From Algoriphagus terrigena DSM 22685 (GTDB lineage Bacteria > Bacteroidota > Bacteroidia > Cytophagales > Cyclobacteriaceae), in the NCBI RefSeq assembly GCF_000429445.1, contig NZ_KE386904.1, positions 517,998 to 581,997 on the forward strand: DNA of 64,000 nt, in the 5' to 3' direction. Below the pieces are notes generated by a model that was not told where the DNA came from, did no database searches, and saw only the letters and a program-made list of their open reading frames with translations. Both the position numbers and the translations under genes were made by a program. Shown in pieces: positions 52,203 to 61,437 of this stretch (positions are counted from its first letter, which is position 1; every line of letters begins with the position of its first letter).

Positions 52203-54853
52203 TGCATCCCCCAAAGAAAGCACTTTCATTCCTGCGCTGGTTTTGCAGGCAGGAATATGTAGAAGAGATCGAAGGGGATCTGACGGAGATATTCTATAAA
52301 GAGCATTCGCAATCATCGGCCAAGGCCAGGTATAAATTTACTTGGCGCGTATTGAAATATTTGAGACCGGAATATATCAAGTCCTTCAACTTTTCCCCCC
52401 AATCAAGCGGCATGTACAGAAATTACCTCACCCTCGCATGGCGGAATATCCGTCAAAACAAAAGTTTCTCATCGCTAAATATCATAGGGTTATCCATCGG
52501 CATGACCTGCTGCCTGATCATCTTCCAGTATGTGACGCTCGAGTCCAGCTTTGACCGTTTCCATGATAAGAAGCAAGACCTGTTTCGTGTGCTACAGGCT
52601 TTTGCAAGCGGGGGGGAACAGATGGAGACAGGGCACGCTTACACGGCCCAAGCGCTGGCGCCTACCCTGGAGAATGAAGTTCCTGAGATCGTAAACATCG
52701 CCCGCGTCCATCAGGAAAACGCACTGGTCTCAGCGATCCAATCTCCGGAGCAGGTCTTTGAAGAAGACCGTGCCCTCTACGTGGATGCTGCGTTTATGGA
52801 GATGTTTTCATTTCCGCTTATCAGTGGAGATGCAAAACTTTCTCCGGGGACAGTACTGCTCTCAGAAGCTACCGCTAACAAATATTTTGGGAATCAGCAG
52901 GCGGAAGGCCAAACGCTTCAGGTAACAGGTGAAACGGATAAAACCTATACCGTCGCGGGAATTTTCAAGGAAGTCCCAACCAATTCACATCTTCAATTTG
53001 ACATGTTGTTGCCAATGGAAGATCTATTGCGCGGAACGGGTTATGAAACAGAGCCTGAAGGTGGCTGGAGCTGGAATAATTTTACCACCTACCTGGAATT
53101 GCACCCTACTGCCGACCGGGAGGAAGTAAAGCGCAAGATGACGGAAGTGTTTGCGAAACACCGGGCAGATATGCTGAAGCAGCAGGGAAGAACAGTCGCT
53201 GTAACGCTCCAGCCTCTGGACGACATTCACCTCAACTCTGACATCACCGGAGCAGGAAGCATTGTGGCGGGCAGCTACAAGACACTCTACTTTTTCCTGG
53301 TGATCGGGATAATCACCCTGGTGATTGCGCTGGTCAATTACATCAACCTGGCTACTGCACGTGCCTTGAACCGTTCGCAGGAAGTGGGTGTGCGCAAGGC
53401 AATCGGTGCGCGGCGTAATCAGTTGATCACGCAGTTTCTGTATGAGTCTGCACTCACTAATGTCACCGCCATGGCCATTGCGCTGCTACTCACATTGATC
53501 CTGCTGCCGTTTGTAAATGATATAGCAGAAACGCAATTATCCGTTGCCCAATGGCTTGACCCTATGTTTCTGCTTGCGCTGGCCGTCACCCTGATCGCGG
53601 GCACATTGTTGGCTGGCCTCTATCCTGCTTTCGTACTCTCCTCGTTCAGGCCCGCTGTTGTATTAAAAGGAAAGGCCCTGTCAGCCTCAGGACATTTCTG
53701 GTTACGCAAAGGCCTTGTGGTTTTCCAGTTTGCAGGCTCAGTGGTGTTGATCGCAGGAACCCTCGTGGTTTTCAGCCAGCTTTCCTACATGCGCACCCTG
53801 AACCTTGGGCTCGACCTCGAACAGGTTGTTGCCATCCGGGCACCGCGGGTCTTACCCGATGATGCTGACCGGGCTACGATGATGGCTACGTTTAAGCAGG
53901 AAGTAAGTCAGCTTGCCGGAGTAGAGCGGACTGCCCTTTCCTCCACACTTCCCGGGCAGGGCTTCAACTGGAACGGAGCGGCTCTTCGCAAGCTAACGGA
54001 TGATCCATCCGCTGCTATTAGCGGGGTCGCCACCTATATCGATTCGACATTTGCATCCTTATACGGACTTGAGTTGGTAGCAGGCCGGTCATTCCATCAG
54101 GTGGCCGCCACGGAAGATACGGTCGGGGCCAACTGGAAGATTATACTTAATGAAACCGCTGCGAAAAGTCTGGGATACAAGACATCATCAGAATCCGTGG
54201 ATCAACTTGTGATGGTAGGCGATTTCCAGGCAGTGGTCATTGGCGTGTATAAAGACTTCAAATGGTCGTCTGCACATGAGGCCCAGCAGAGCATCATCTT
54301 TGGAAGGACCACTTCGGGCAACCAGGTGTCGGTGCGGCTAGCCACCACTGACTTTGGCGACGTTATCGGCAGGTTGGAGGAAAAATATCACACGTTATTT
54401 CCCGGCAATCTATTTCAATACAGTTTCGTGGATGAAGCGTATGACCTGCAATACAAAAACGATCAGCGTTTCGCGCGGCTGTTCAGCCTATTCGCCGGCA
54501 TGAGCATTTTCATCGCGTGTCTTGGTTTGTTTGGGCTTGTTGCCTTTACTGCACAGCAAAGGACCAAAGAGATTGGTATGCGTAAAGTACTGGGGGCCAG
54601 TGTTGCGGGTATCGTTGCCTTGTTGGGGAAAGATTTTCTGATCCTCGTGCTGATCGGTTTCGCACTCGCTATACCGGTTACCGTCTATGTGATGGATCAA
54701 TGGCTGGAAAACTTTGCATACCGTACGGATATCAGCTTTGGCACCTTCGCGCTTGCAGGATCCATGGCAATCCTCATTGCATTGGCAACGGTGAGTTGGC
54801 AATCCATACGAGCCGCTATTGCCAACCCGGTGAATAGTCTGCGCAGTGAGTGA
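52202..54853 (+). CDS. FtsX/MacB-type ABC transporter permease with N-terminal prefix domain
   Basis: An 883-residue protein. Residues 1-75 are a short cytosolic prefix ('LSFLRWFCRQEYVEEIEGDL') found in PadR-linked permeases. The first span is near residue 100 ('FSSLNIIGLSIGMTCCLIIF'). A periplasmic MacB_PCD domain (~115-350), a first FtsX domain (~360-490, 'NRSQEVGVRKAIGARRNQLI'), a second periplasmic domain (~510-750) and a second FtsX domain (~755-875, 'KEIGMRKVLGASVAGIVALL') follow. It needs an ATPase partner encoded elsewhere. With PadR control it is probably an efflux or stress-response component. Confidence 0.9.
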   Translation: MHPPKKALSFLRWFCRQEYVEEIEGDLTEIFYKEHSQSSAKARYKFTWRVLKYLRPEYIKSFNFSPQSSGMYRNYLTLAWRNIRQNKSFSSLNIIGLSIGMTCCLIIFQYVTLESSFDRFHDKKQDLFRVLQAFASGGEQMETGHAYTAQALAPTLENEVPEIVNIARVHQENALVSAIQSPEQVFEEDRALYVDAAFMEMFSFPLISGDAKLSPGTVLLSEATANKYFGNQQAEGQTLQVTGETDKTYTVAGIFKEVPTNSHLQFDMLLPMEDLLRGTGYETEPEGGWSWNNFTTYLELHPTADREEVKRKMTEVFAKHRADMLKQQGRTVAVTLQPLDDIHLNSDITGAGSIVAGSYKTLYFFLVIGIITLVIALVNYINLATARALNRSQEVGVRKAIGARRNQLITQFLYESALTNVTAMAIALLLTLILLPFVNDIAETQLSVAQWLDPMFLLALAVTLIAGTLLAGLYPAFVLSSFRPAVVLKGKALSASGHFWLRKGLVVFQFAGSVVLIAGTLVVFSQLSYMRTLNLGLDLEQVVAIRAPRVLPDDADRATMMATFKQEVSQLAGVERTALSSTLPGQGFNWNGAALRKLTDDPSAAISGVATYIDSTFASLYGLELVAGRSFHQVAATEDTVGANWKIILNETAAKSLGYKTSSESVDQLVMVGDFQAVVIGVYKDFKWSSAHEAQQSIIFGRTTSGNQVSVRLATTDFGDVIGRLEEKYHTLFPGNLFQYSFVDEAYDLQYKNDQRFARLFSLFAGMSIFIACLGLFGLVAFTAQQRTKEIGMRKVLGASVAGIVALLGKDFLILVLIGFALAIPVTVYVMDQWLENFAYRTDISFGTFALAGSMAILIALATVSWQSIRAAIANPVNSLRSE

Positions 54854-55141
54854 CGCCATGCACTGTATACCTTCGGGTTTGAAATTAGACCGTGCGGAAC
54901 CGATATGTTGGTTGTAGAAATGACCGATGTGTTTGTTGTCACGTTGTCCGCTGAAGCTGTTTTCGGGTTGTCAGATTTACGATTTACGAATTACGATTTA
55001 CGAGGTCCTTGGGGTAGTTGAGGAATTTGGTCCTGGATATGTTCTCGGGTTGTCGAGTTGTCCGCTGCGCGTTGTCGGGTTGGTGTGAATTGAAAGATTG
55101 AAACACTTCGACGGAGCCTTCGATTGGTCATTCGAAGATCC
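54854..55141. repeat. TTTACGA-word repeat after the permease gene
   Basis: 54965-55080 is one full unit of the GGATTTACG family (TTTACGATTTACGAATTACG, then GGTCCTTGGGGTAGTTGAGG and GTTGTCGAGTTGTCC). No gene is supported in this 288-bp gap. Confidence 0.75.
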
Positions 55142-56428
55142 TTATTTTCTGAAGACGATCTCCCCGTCTTTGATCACCATCTTCACCTGGTAAAGTGATG
55201 TTTTGATGTCTGTTTTCAGGTCTCCCCCAAATACCACAATGTCGGCAAACGCACCGGGTTTGATGACACCGATTTGGTCCTTCATGCCCAAGGCTGCGGC
55301 GGCATTGATGGTAGCAGTCTGTAGTACATCCTCCGGTGACAGCCCGGCATCAGCATATCCCCAGATGGTTTGCTTGGCAAGCTCGCCCCTAGGACGCTTT
55401 AGGTCGATATAGGCATCGGAACCTGCCACGATGGTGACGTCTGCCGCCTTGAGTTCCCTCGTCCATTTGTTCCAACCGGCGGCATTGTCTTTCAGATCCT
55501 GTTCGGTATAGGGCTGGTTTTGAACCTCATAATAAGCTCTGATAGTTTCCGTCGACCCATAGGTCGGCACGACATAAATTCCCTTGGCGGCCATTTTTTC
55601 AAGTGTACTTGGCTTAAATCCATAGGCATGTTCGATCCCGTCGACACCGGCCTCGATGGCATTTTGGGCGGCCCAGTCCCGGTCACAATGCGCCGTGACC
55701 GTGAGGCGTTCGGCATGGGCGGTTTCGACAATCGCTTTCATCTCATCCAGGCTCAGCACCAGTCTGTTGCCGATGGCCAAGATCTTGATCACATCCACTC
55801 CCCTTGCGATATGCTCCCGAACTGCCTTTTTGGCTTCTTCGACCCCGCTGACCATGCTGTACTCTTGGCGCGAGATTCGATCAAAATCAGCCAGGGGAAT
55901 CCCATCTACCTGCCCGTCCATCGAACCGATGATCGGCCCGGATACCAGCATCCGGGGTCCTGGAAAGTATCCCCTATTGATGGCTCTCCTTACCTCCAGA
56001 TCCAGGTATTGGCCTGAGTTGCCCAAATCCCTGATCGTGGTAAAACCGGCGTCCAGATAACTTCGGGAAAACTTGGCCGCTCGCAGAACTCTTGCCTCCG
56101 AGGACATCAACATCGCATCCACTGCCAGAGGCTCGTCGCTCTGCTGCTCGAGCAGTACATGGGAGTGTGCATCAATCAGCCCCGGAGCAATGGTGGCATC
56201 CCCAAGATCAAGGACCTCTGTATCCGGGGGGACAGTGAGTTGGGTACCTACTTCGAGCACCAGGTTATTCTTGATCAAAACCTGCTGGTCTTGTACAAAG
56301 ACATTTTTTTCCGAATCGTAGAACTGTCCTGCTTTTAGCAGATAGTACTTGTCGGGAGTCTGCGAATAGACGAAGCCGGGGCCTATGGTAAAAAGAATGA
56401 GTAGTGCAGCAGAGAGAGCCTTAGCCAT
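55142..56428 (-). CDS. Secreted amidohydrolase (imidazolonepropionase-like)
   Basis: A 428-residue protein with a signal peptide (MAKALSAALLILFTIGPGFV, cleaved near YSQT). It has the metal-dependent hydrolase pattern: 'GLIDAHSHVLLEQ' (HxH), the Lys of 'GVDVIKILAIGN' (carboxylated Lys position), 'VTAHCDRDWAAQNAIEAGVD' and 'GIEHAYGF' (two His), and the Asp of 'IVAGSDAYIDL'. Such enzymes in Bacteroidota act as periplasmic amidohydrolases or dipeptidases; the substrate is unknown. It lies 29 bp downstream of the single-span membrane protein at 56458, so they may be one operon. Confidence 0.85.
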   Translation of the reverse strand: MAKALSAALLILFTIGPGFVYSQTPDKYYLLKAGQFYDSEKNVFVQDQQVLIKNNLVLEVGTQLTVPPDTEVLDLGDATIAPGLIDAHSHVLLEQQSDEPLAVDAMLMSSEARVLRAAKFSRSYLDAGFTTIRDLGNSGQYLDLEVRRAINRGYFPGPRMLVSGPIIGSMDGQVDGIPLADFDRISRQEYSMVSGVEEAKKAVREHIARGVDVIKILAIGNRLVLSLDEMKAIVETAHAERLTVTAHCDRDWAAQNAIEAGVDGIEHAYGFKPSTLEKMAAKGIYVVPTYGSTETIRAYYEVQNQPYTEQDLKDNAAGWNKWTRELKAADVTIVAGSDAYIDLKRPRGELAKQTIWGYADAGLSPEDVLQTATINAAAALGMKDQIGVIKPGAFADIVVFGGDLKTDIKTSLYQVKMVIKDGEIVFRK

Positions 56429-56457
56429 AGAAAAGTGAGTTTAAGTAGCGGGTTTTG

Positions 56458-56991
56458 TTAATCAGGGCAGGATGCAAGACGGGTGGTGACGCCATTGTCC
56501 AGCTGCCAGCAGTTGCCATACACATCCGCATAAGTGACTTTAAGATTGACAGAATCACTTTCCCAACGGTAAATTATTGAATTAATCACCGAATCCGGCA
56601 GATTCACGGAGAGGAGTGAAAGATCTTCGTCGGATTTGAAGACGTAATCTTTGCTTATACCGCTAAACCCAACCCCTCTTTGGTTTTCTCCAAACATAGC
56701 TGAAAAAGCGGACCGGGTATCGCCATAGCTCGATCCTTTATAGGTGTACTCAAAGCTCTTGACAATCGCAGGGCCGACGCCTTTGTTTTCGATACCATAT
56801 TCGTAGTTCCCACTTCTAAAGCTGGCAGTGGTCTGCAGATAAGGCCAGACCGAAGCGTATTGTTGTTCTTTGAAGATGGTGGTCTGGATGATGGATACAA
56901 TCAATGCTGAAGCGCTTAAAAAGACTGCAGACAGACCCAAAAGTAGTTCGACGTTGATCTTTCGTTTGGGGACAGGGGCGTTTTCATCCAT
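56458..56991 (-). CDS. Single-span membrane protein, paralogue of the protein at 29982-30557
   Basis: A 177-residue protein with a membrane span at residues 15-36 ('LLLGLSAVFLSASALIVSII') and a beta-rich domain. The shared motifs with the 29982 protein are 'FKEQQYASVWPYLQT', 'IENKGVGPAIVKSFEYTYKG' and 'DVYGNCWQL'. The two are about one-third identical by eye. It is the first gene of a possible two-gene unit with the amidohydrolase. No function is known to me. Confidence 0.65.
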   Translation of the reverse strand: MDENAPVPKRKINVELLLGLSAVFLSASALIVSIIQTTIFKEQQYASVWPYLQTTASFRSGNYEYGIENKGVGPAIVKSFEYTYKGSSYGDTRSAFSAMFGENQRGVGFSGISKDYVFKSDEDLSLLSVNLPDSVINSIIYRWESDSVNLKVTYADVYGNCWQLDNGVTTRLASCPD

Positions 56992-57820
56992 GTGTTGAAA
57001 CTTATTTTTTCAAATATATAACTGAAAAGATATTGCGCAAGCCCAGTTGTCGGGTTGTCAGTTGTTACGTTGTCCGCCGAAGGTGTTGTCACGTTGCCGG
57101 ATTTACGATTTACGAATTACGATTTACGAGGTCTTTGGGGCAGTTGAGGAATTTGGTCCTGGCTATGTTCTCGGGTTGTTTTTGGATTTACGATTTACGA
57201 ATTACGGTTTACGAGGTCTTTGGGGAGTGTTAAGTAGGCAGTGTTCAGTCGCAGTTTTCAGTAGGCAGTCGGCTGAAGCTGTTGTCACGTTGTTGGATTT
57301 ACGAATTACGATTTACGAGGTCTTTGGGGTAGTTGAGGAATTTGGTCCTGGCAATGTTCTCGGGTTGTCGAGTTGTCTGCTGCTCGGTGGCGAGTTGTCG
57401 GGTTGGGAGTTTAACGTCTCGACTCCGCTCAACACAAGAGTTTGAAATGTGGGATGACGGATGCTGGATGAGGGATGTTGGATGACCGATGCTGGATGAC
57501 GGATGTGTTTGTTGTCGGGTTGTCAGATTGTCTGCTTCGCGTTGTCACGATGTCAGCTGAAGCTCTTGTCACGTTTTCGGATTTACGATTTACGAGGTAC
57601 GATTTACGAGGTCTTTGGGGTAGTTGAGGAATTTGGTCTTGGCTACGTCTTCGGGTTGTCGGGTTGTCGAGGTGTCTGCTGAAGGTGTTGTCACGTTTTC
57701 GGATTTACCATTTACGAGGTCTTTGGGGCAGTTGAGGAATTTGGTCCTGGTGCTACTTCGATTTGGAGCTAACTACTGAGGATCGGACTCTGAAGCGATA
57801 GTCCCGATGAACGAAGTGAT
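56992..57820. repeat. Dense array of TTTACGA-word repeats
   Basis: Units start at about 57098, 57183, 57293, 57578 and 57700, each reading GGATTTACG..., GAGGTCTTTGGGG and (mostly) AGTTGAGGAATTTGGTC. GCAGT words are inserted at 57235-57272, and GGATGACGG/GGATGCTGG words at 57453-57510. No gene is supported. Confidence 0.8.
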
Positions 57821-58420
57821 TCAGAATTCTGGAAGAGGTTCGGGAAAAACATTGCCCGAATCTCTCTCTTCCCCACGTCGGTTGAAATCCTCTCTCGACA
57901 GAGAAAAGACTTTTTTGTCGTAATAACTCCCATTCCAATACATCCGAGTCGGTACAGCTCCATCGAATTTAAACCCCAATTTCACAAGAACTCTGTCAGA
58001 CGCTGTATTTCCAATAACGACATCAGCCTCAACCCGTCTGATTTGAAGATGATCAAAGCCGTATTCTAAGACTGCCCTGGCCGCCTCTGTTGCATATCCC
58101 CGGTTCCAAAAGTTGAATTGCAAGTCATACGCCAAGTTCCCTGTATGGTTCCTTTGAAAGCTGTTGAAACCAATAGTTCCGATGATTTCGGTAAATCCTT
58201 TCAGCGCAATCCCCCAGCGAATCCCAGTTTCTCTTTTCAGGCGGAATTCAAACAGGTCAAGGTAAACTTGCGCATCCTTTGCTTCTTTAAATGGGATAAT
58301 CTGGTAATACAAGGCAACCCTTTCATCCCTGAAGAGGTTAAAAAAATCGATCAGGTGTGTTTTTTTGATTTCAATCAGTTCCAATCTCTCGGTTGTCAAC
58401 TGGGGGAAAGTTTCAAACAT
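57821..58420 (-). CDS. GNAT-family N-acetyltransferase (RimJ/RimL type)
   Basis: 199 residues from the ATG at 58420 (MFETFPQLTTERLELIEIKK), which begins the family match; a 14-residue extension upstream is not conserved. It has the acetyl-CoA fold: 'IRWGIALKGFTEIIGTIGFN' strand pair, then 'NLAYDLQFNFWNRGYATEAARAVLEYGF' (R/Q-x-x-G-x-G/A-like loop), 'IRRVEADVVIGNTASDRVLVKLGF' (closing). Substrates could be a ribosomal-protein N-terminus or an aminoglycoside-like amine; none is implied by the neighbours. Confidence 0.85.
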   Translation of the reverse strand: MFETFPQLTTERLELIEIKKTHLIDFFNLFRDERVALYYQIIPFKEAKDAQVYLDLFEFRLKRETGIRWGIALKGFTEIIGTIGFNSFQRNHTGNLAYDLQFNFWNRGYATEAARAVLEYGFDHLQIRRVEADVVIGNTASDRVLVKLGFKFDGAVPTRMYWNGSYYDKKVFSLSREDFNRRGEERDSGNVFPEPLPEF

Positions 58421-59430
58421 TGTTTCGAGGGTGAAATAATGAGTTACTGAAAACGAACGCATTTGATACTTGGATTCAAGATTTTGAATCTCTCCTTAAC
58501 TCTCTATTTAGCTAACGAACCTTCAACCTACCAATTTCGAAGATGGGTGATCCTCTATGACTTACCGACTGATGGCTAATTCCCGTGATACCAACACCGG
58601 AAAGAGAAAACACAAACCGGTCAAATTTGTTTTCCTCCCATCTCTAAAAAACTCTCAGAGTCACAGGAAAATCTGTATTAATTTAAGAAATATTGGACAA
58701 AATCAATACGATTTGACTCAGCTTTAAGCGTGATTGGACTTATTTCCGGAAACTCAATTCAGTTGAGAAGTGTCCGTGACATGTGGTAGCGCTGATCCCC
58801 ACCTACGTACATTTGCACATTTTCCACCTTTAGTTGAGCCCTTTATAAAGGATCAAATTCCAATGATCTGGGCTTAGAACTTTTGAAAGGAAAAGATTGT
58901 CGGTGTCGAGGAACGGAGATGGTGGGAGGCTATAGCTTAGGGGTGGTATGTTTTGACTAGCTCACCAACCGATCCCCGGAAAAAATGAATCGGATATTTC
59001 AACCTCAGTGTAGGATTATCCGAAGCAACGGGTAGTGAATACCGAGTTACGGAGATAGAGAAGTGCCATAGGCACGGCCGACATCATATTAAATGTGGAC
59101 ATCCGTAATCCGCCTCCGCGCACGAATCTCCTCGGTAAAAGGATGTTGATGCCGGGGAGCATACAGATCGATTGGTAAATAGTCTGGCACCGATACGAAT
59201 CGGTGGAGAGGCCGTGCAACCGGAATTCTGCTTCATTAATTAGGATGGTTGGGGCCGTTGATTTAGACAATAATTGGATAATACGTTTGATTCCTCGCAA
59301 AGACGATCCTATTGAGAATCCTAAAACAGGCAGTTGGGCAATTCAAAAGTCAAACCAGTTGAACGGCGGAACGCGTGCCGAGGGTACGCATCACGGGTTT
59401 AACATCTGGAGTAGCCGGATAACTGAAGGC
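58421..59430. repeat. Intergenic region with decayed REP-like blocks
   Basis: No gene is supported. It includes an isolated CGGTGTCGAGGAACGGAGA end (58899-58920), a degenerate CCTCAGTG...ACCGAGTTACGGAG block (59003-59056), the GTGCCATAGGCACGGCCGAC block (59063-59082) and a degenerate CCTCCGCGCAC...GCCGGGGAG block (59112-59160). The GATACGAATCGGTGGAGAGG segment (59192-59211) resembles 15360. Confidence 0.65.
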
Positions 59431-59464
59431 AAAAAAAAAGCCGGGCAAGATCCGGCCCGGCTTT
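59431..59464 (-). terminator. Intrinsic terminator, copy of the cassette terminator at 3728
   Basis: On the minus strand, AAAGCCGGGCCGGATCTTGC pairs over GCCGGG/CCCGGC and is followed by nine T. The layout (CGGGCAAGATCC.. between the arms) parallels the terminator of the small phage-like cassette at 3728-3763. Confidence 0.75.
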
Positions 59465-59485
59465 GAAATTGAATTGATTTGGTTG

Positions 59486-59512
59486 TCACTTCACTGCCTG
59501 CGGCAGCCTTTA
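59486..59512 (-). pseudogene. 3'-end vestige of the holin-like gene
   Basis: On the minus strand, codons CTG CCG CAG GCA GTG AAG TGA encode LPQAVK-stop, matching the end of the holin-like protein at 3875 (LLQAVK-stop). With the terminator at 59431 this shows that a second copy of the cassette once ended here. Nothing else of it remains; 59513-59664 holds no gene. Confidence 0.6.
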
Positions 59513-59664
59513 CTACAAGATGGGGATATTAGATCTAACGAGCTCGCTTTCGAGTTCCCGGTTAGAAAAAAAAAAAAAACGACGATTCTACCCTGGCGAA
59601 ACAACGCTTTATCCTGTTCCGGAGCGCCGCTAAAGTTCCATACATTGGACGGCTGGCTCGACTC

Positions 59665-60288
59665 TCAGCTTTTCAGCACCTTGATCACTCTACCCGGCAC
59701 TCCGACTACTGTGACACTATCGGGAACATCCCTGGTCACGACCGTTCCTGCCCCGACGGTGACATTATTTCCAATCTTGACCCCTGGCAGGATGGTGGAA
59801 TTGGCGCCTATGAAGCAAAAAGATCCTATCTCAACCCGTCCAAGTATAACGGATGCGGGACTGATTTCTGTGAATTCTCCAAGTACCACCTCGTGGTGGA
59901 TCTGAGCGCCACTGTTGATTAGACAGCCTGTCCCGATACGGGTGTTTGGGCCTATGAAACAGAGATTAAAGATATCCGCCTCTGAACAATCAGAACTCGG
60001 GCTAATCACACACCCCTGTCCCCTGAGGTAAAAAGGCTTCCCTCCGAGGCAGATTAAGTTACCATGCAGTTTTTTTCTGGTCGCAGGTTTGCCGGTTCCC
60101 AAGACAAAACAAGGGTCTTTCTCAAAGGCTCTTAGGATCTCGGTTTCAGTTTGGATGACAGGATACTTATCCTGAAACAGACCTCCTCCCCCGCTTTCAT
60201 CCAAAAAAAACAGTCTTGCTTCGGGCTTTGTTGTGATTAGGATGTCGAGGACTTCCAGGGCATGTCCTCCGGCGCCGGCGATTAGCAT
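59665..60288 (-). CDS. NeuD/PglD-type sugar O/N-acetyltransferase
   Basis: A 207-residue protein. An N-terminal Rossmann-like nucleotide-sugar-binding region ('MLIAGAGGHALEVLDILI') is followed by a left-handed beta-helix of hexapeptide repeats (residues 95-195: 'ADIFNLCFIGPNTRIGTGCL', 'NSGAQIHHEVVLGEFTEISP', 'GSFCFIGANSTILPGVKIGN'), ending 'VGVPGRVIKVL'. His in 'QIHHEVVLG' is the likely catalytic base. NeuD-like enzymes acetylate an amino-sugar or sialic-acid precursor. It is on the same strand as the WecD-like gene upstream, with an IS remnant between them. Confidence 0.85.
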   Translation of the reverse strand: MLIAGAGGHALEVLDILITTKPEARLFFLDESGGGGLFQDKYPVIQTETEILRAFEKDPCFVLGTGKPATRKKLHGNLICLGGKPFYLRGQGCVISPSSDCSEADIFNLCFIGPNTRIGTGCLINSGAQIHHEVVLGEFTEISPASVILGRVEIGSFCFIGANSTILPGVKIGNNVTVGAGTVVTRDVPDSVTVVGVPGRVIKVLKS

Positions 60289-60566
60289 GTATTCATTGTT
60301 AGGTTTGCAATTGGCAGTGATCTGTGGGCAGTAAGCGCCATTGCTCGGTGTCGAGTCCCGTGCTTCTTACTTCTTGATACTGGCTCCTTGATACAAGAAA
60401 CTCTCCCTTCAATGAAATCGAGAATCAAGGGGTGTTGCTGTCGCATCGGTCTTGCGTCCTAATCTCTCTACTCGACTTTACTTTTTGACATGTGATACTT
60501 GCTAAGCTACTGAGGTCGACAGTGTTTAGTAGGCAGACGACAGATGACAGTGGGCGGTATCCAGTT
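60289..60566. repeat. GCAGT words and repeat remnants before the IS3 element
   Basis: A few CAGT words (60313-60335, 60521-60560) and an AATCAAGGGGTGTTGC piece of the CAAGGGGGAG repeat (60423-60440). No gene is supported. Confidence 0.6.
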
Positions 60567-61347
60567 TGTAAAGGTCTAAAATAGATTGACCGTTTTTGGG
60601 AGTCATAAAACTTTCAAAGCATGGAAAATCAGAAACAAGTACAAGTGATCCGCCACTTCAGTGAATCTTTCAAGCGGGAAAAGGTTCGGGAAATTGAGCG
60701 TAACTTAGTTACAGTCTGGTACAGAGCAAGCGGCTTTATGCTTGCTCCCAAGAGGAATTTCCGCAGGACTACCGATAGCAGTGGAGTGATCCGCTTTCCC
60801 AACCTGACGGAGAGTTTGGAGTTGACACATGTCAACCAGGCTTGGGTAAGTGACATCACCTATTATGAACTTAACGGGAAGTTTGCTTACCTGACCCTGA
60901 TTATGGATGCCTACAGCAGAAAGATAAAAGGCTATCAGGTAAGCAAGACGCTCAGGGCCGACGACACGACTATTCCTGCTCTCAGAATGGCCATGAAATG
61001 TTTGCCCCAAGGGTTGAGCCAATTTTCCATTCAGATGGAGGAGGCCAGTATTACTGCAGGCAATTTGTGGCCATGACCCAAAAGAAATTCCAAAATAGTA
61101 TGGGGAAAACAGCTTACCAGAATCCTAAAGCAGAGCGACTAAACGAGACCATCAAGAATGATTACCTCTATGGATATCATCCCACTACATTCAAAGAGCT
61201 GGAAATCAAAACAGCCAAGGCAGTAAAGATGTACAACCAACAGAAACCTCACCAAAGTCCGGGAGGCTTAACACCGGATCAGTTTGAACGCAATAAAAAT
61301 CTAACCAAAACCAACTTCAAACGGTCATCTCTATTTAGGACGGTACA
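60567..61347 (+). mobile_element. IS3-family element with a large internal deletion
   Basis: The left end TGTAAAGGTCTAAAATAG and the right end (reverse complement TGTACCGTCCTAAATAGA) are imperfect inverted repeats, both continuing into TGACCGTTT. A 3-bp direct repeat GTT flanks it. At about 781 bp it is far shorter than a full IS3-type element. It separates NeuD from the WecD-like gene. A second copy with the same left end begins at 63662. Confidence 0.8.
60621..61341 (+). pseudogene. Fused and frameshifted IS3 transposase (orfA start joined to orfB)
   Basis: It begins like the copy at 63716 (MENQKQVQVIRHFSESFKRE), but after about 32 codons jumps to orfB ('APKRNFRRTTDSSGVIRFPN', then 'NQAWVSDITYYELNGKFAYL' with the first catalytic Asp). 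A one-base shift near 61005-61030 moves to 'IFHSDGGGQYYCRQFVAMTQ' (second Asp) and 'NPKAERLNETIKNDYLYGYH' (catalytic Glu). The HTH of orfA and the start of orfB are lost, so no active transposase can be made. Confidence 0.8.
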
Positions 61348-61437
61348 GTTTTCGTGTATCGAGTTATCACATTGTCAGGTTGTTGTCGTTCGACGGGCTC
61401 ACCAAGCGTTGTTCGATAGCTCATGAGTCGACGGGGC

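Noticed and set aside
57047..57445. 132-residue frame in the TTTACGA array
   Set aside because: It is built entirely from repeat units and is not conserved between the arrays.
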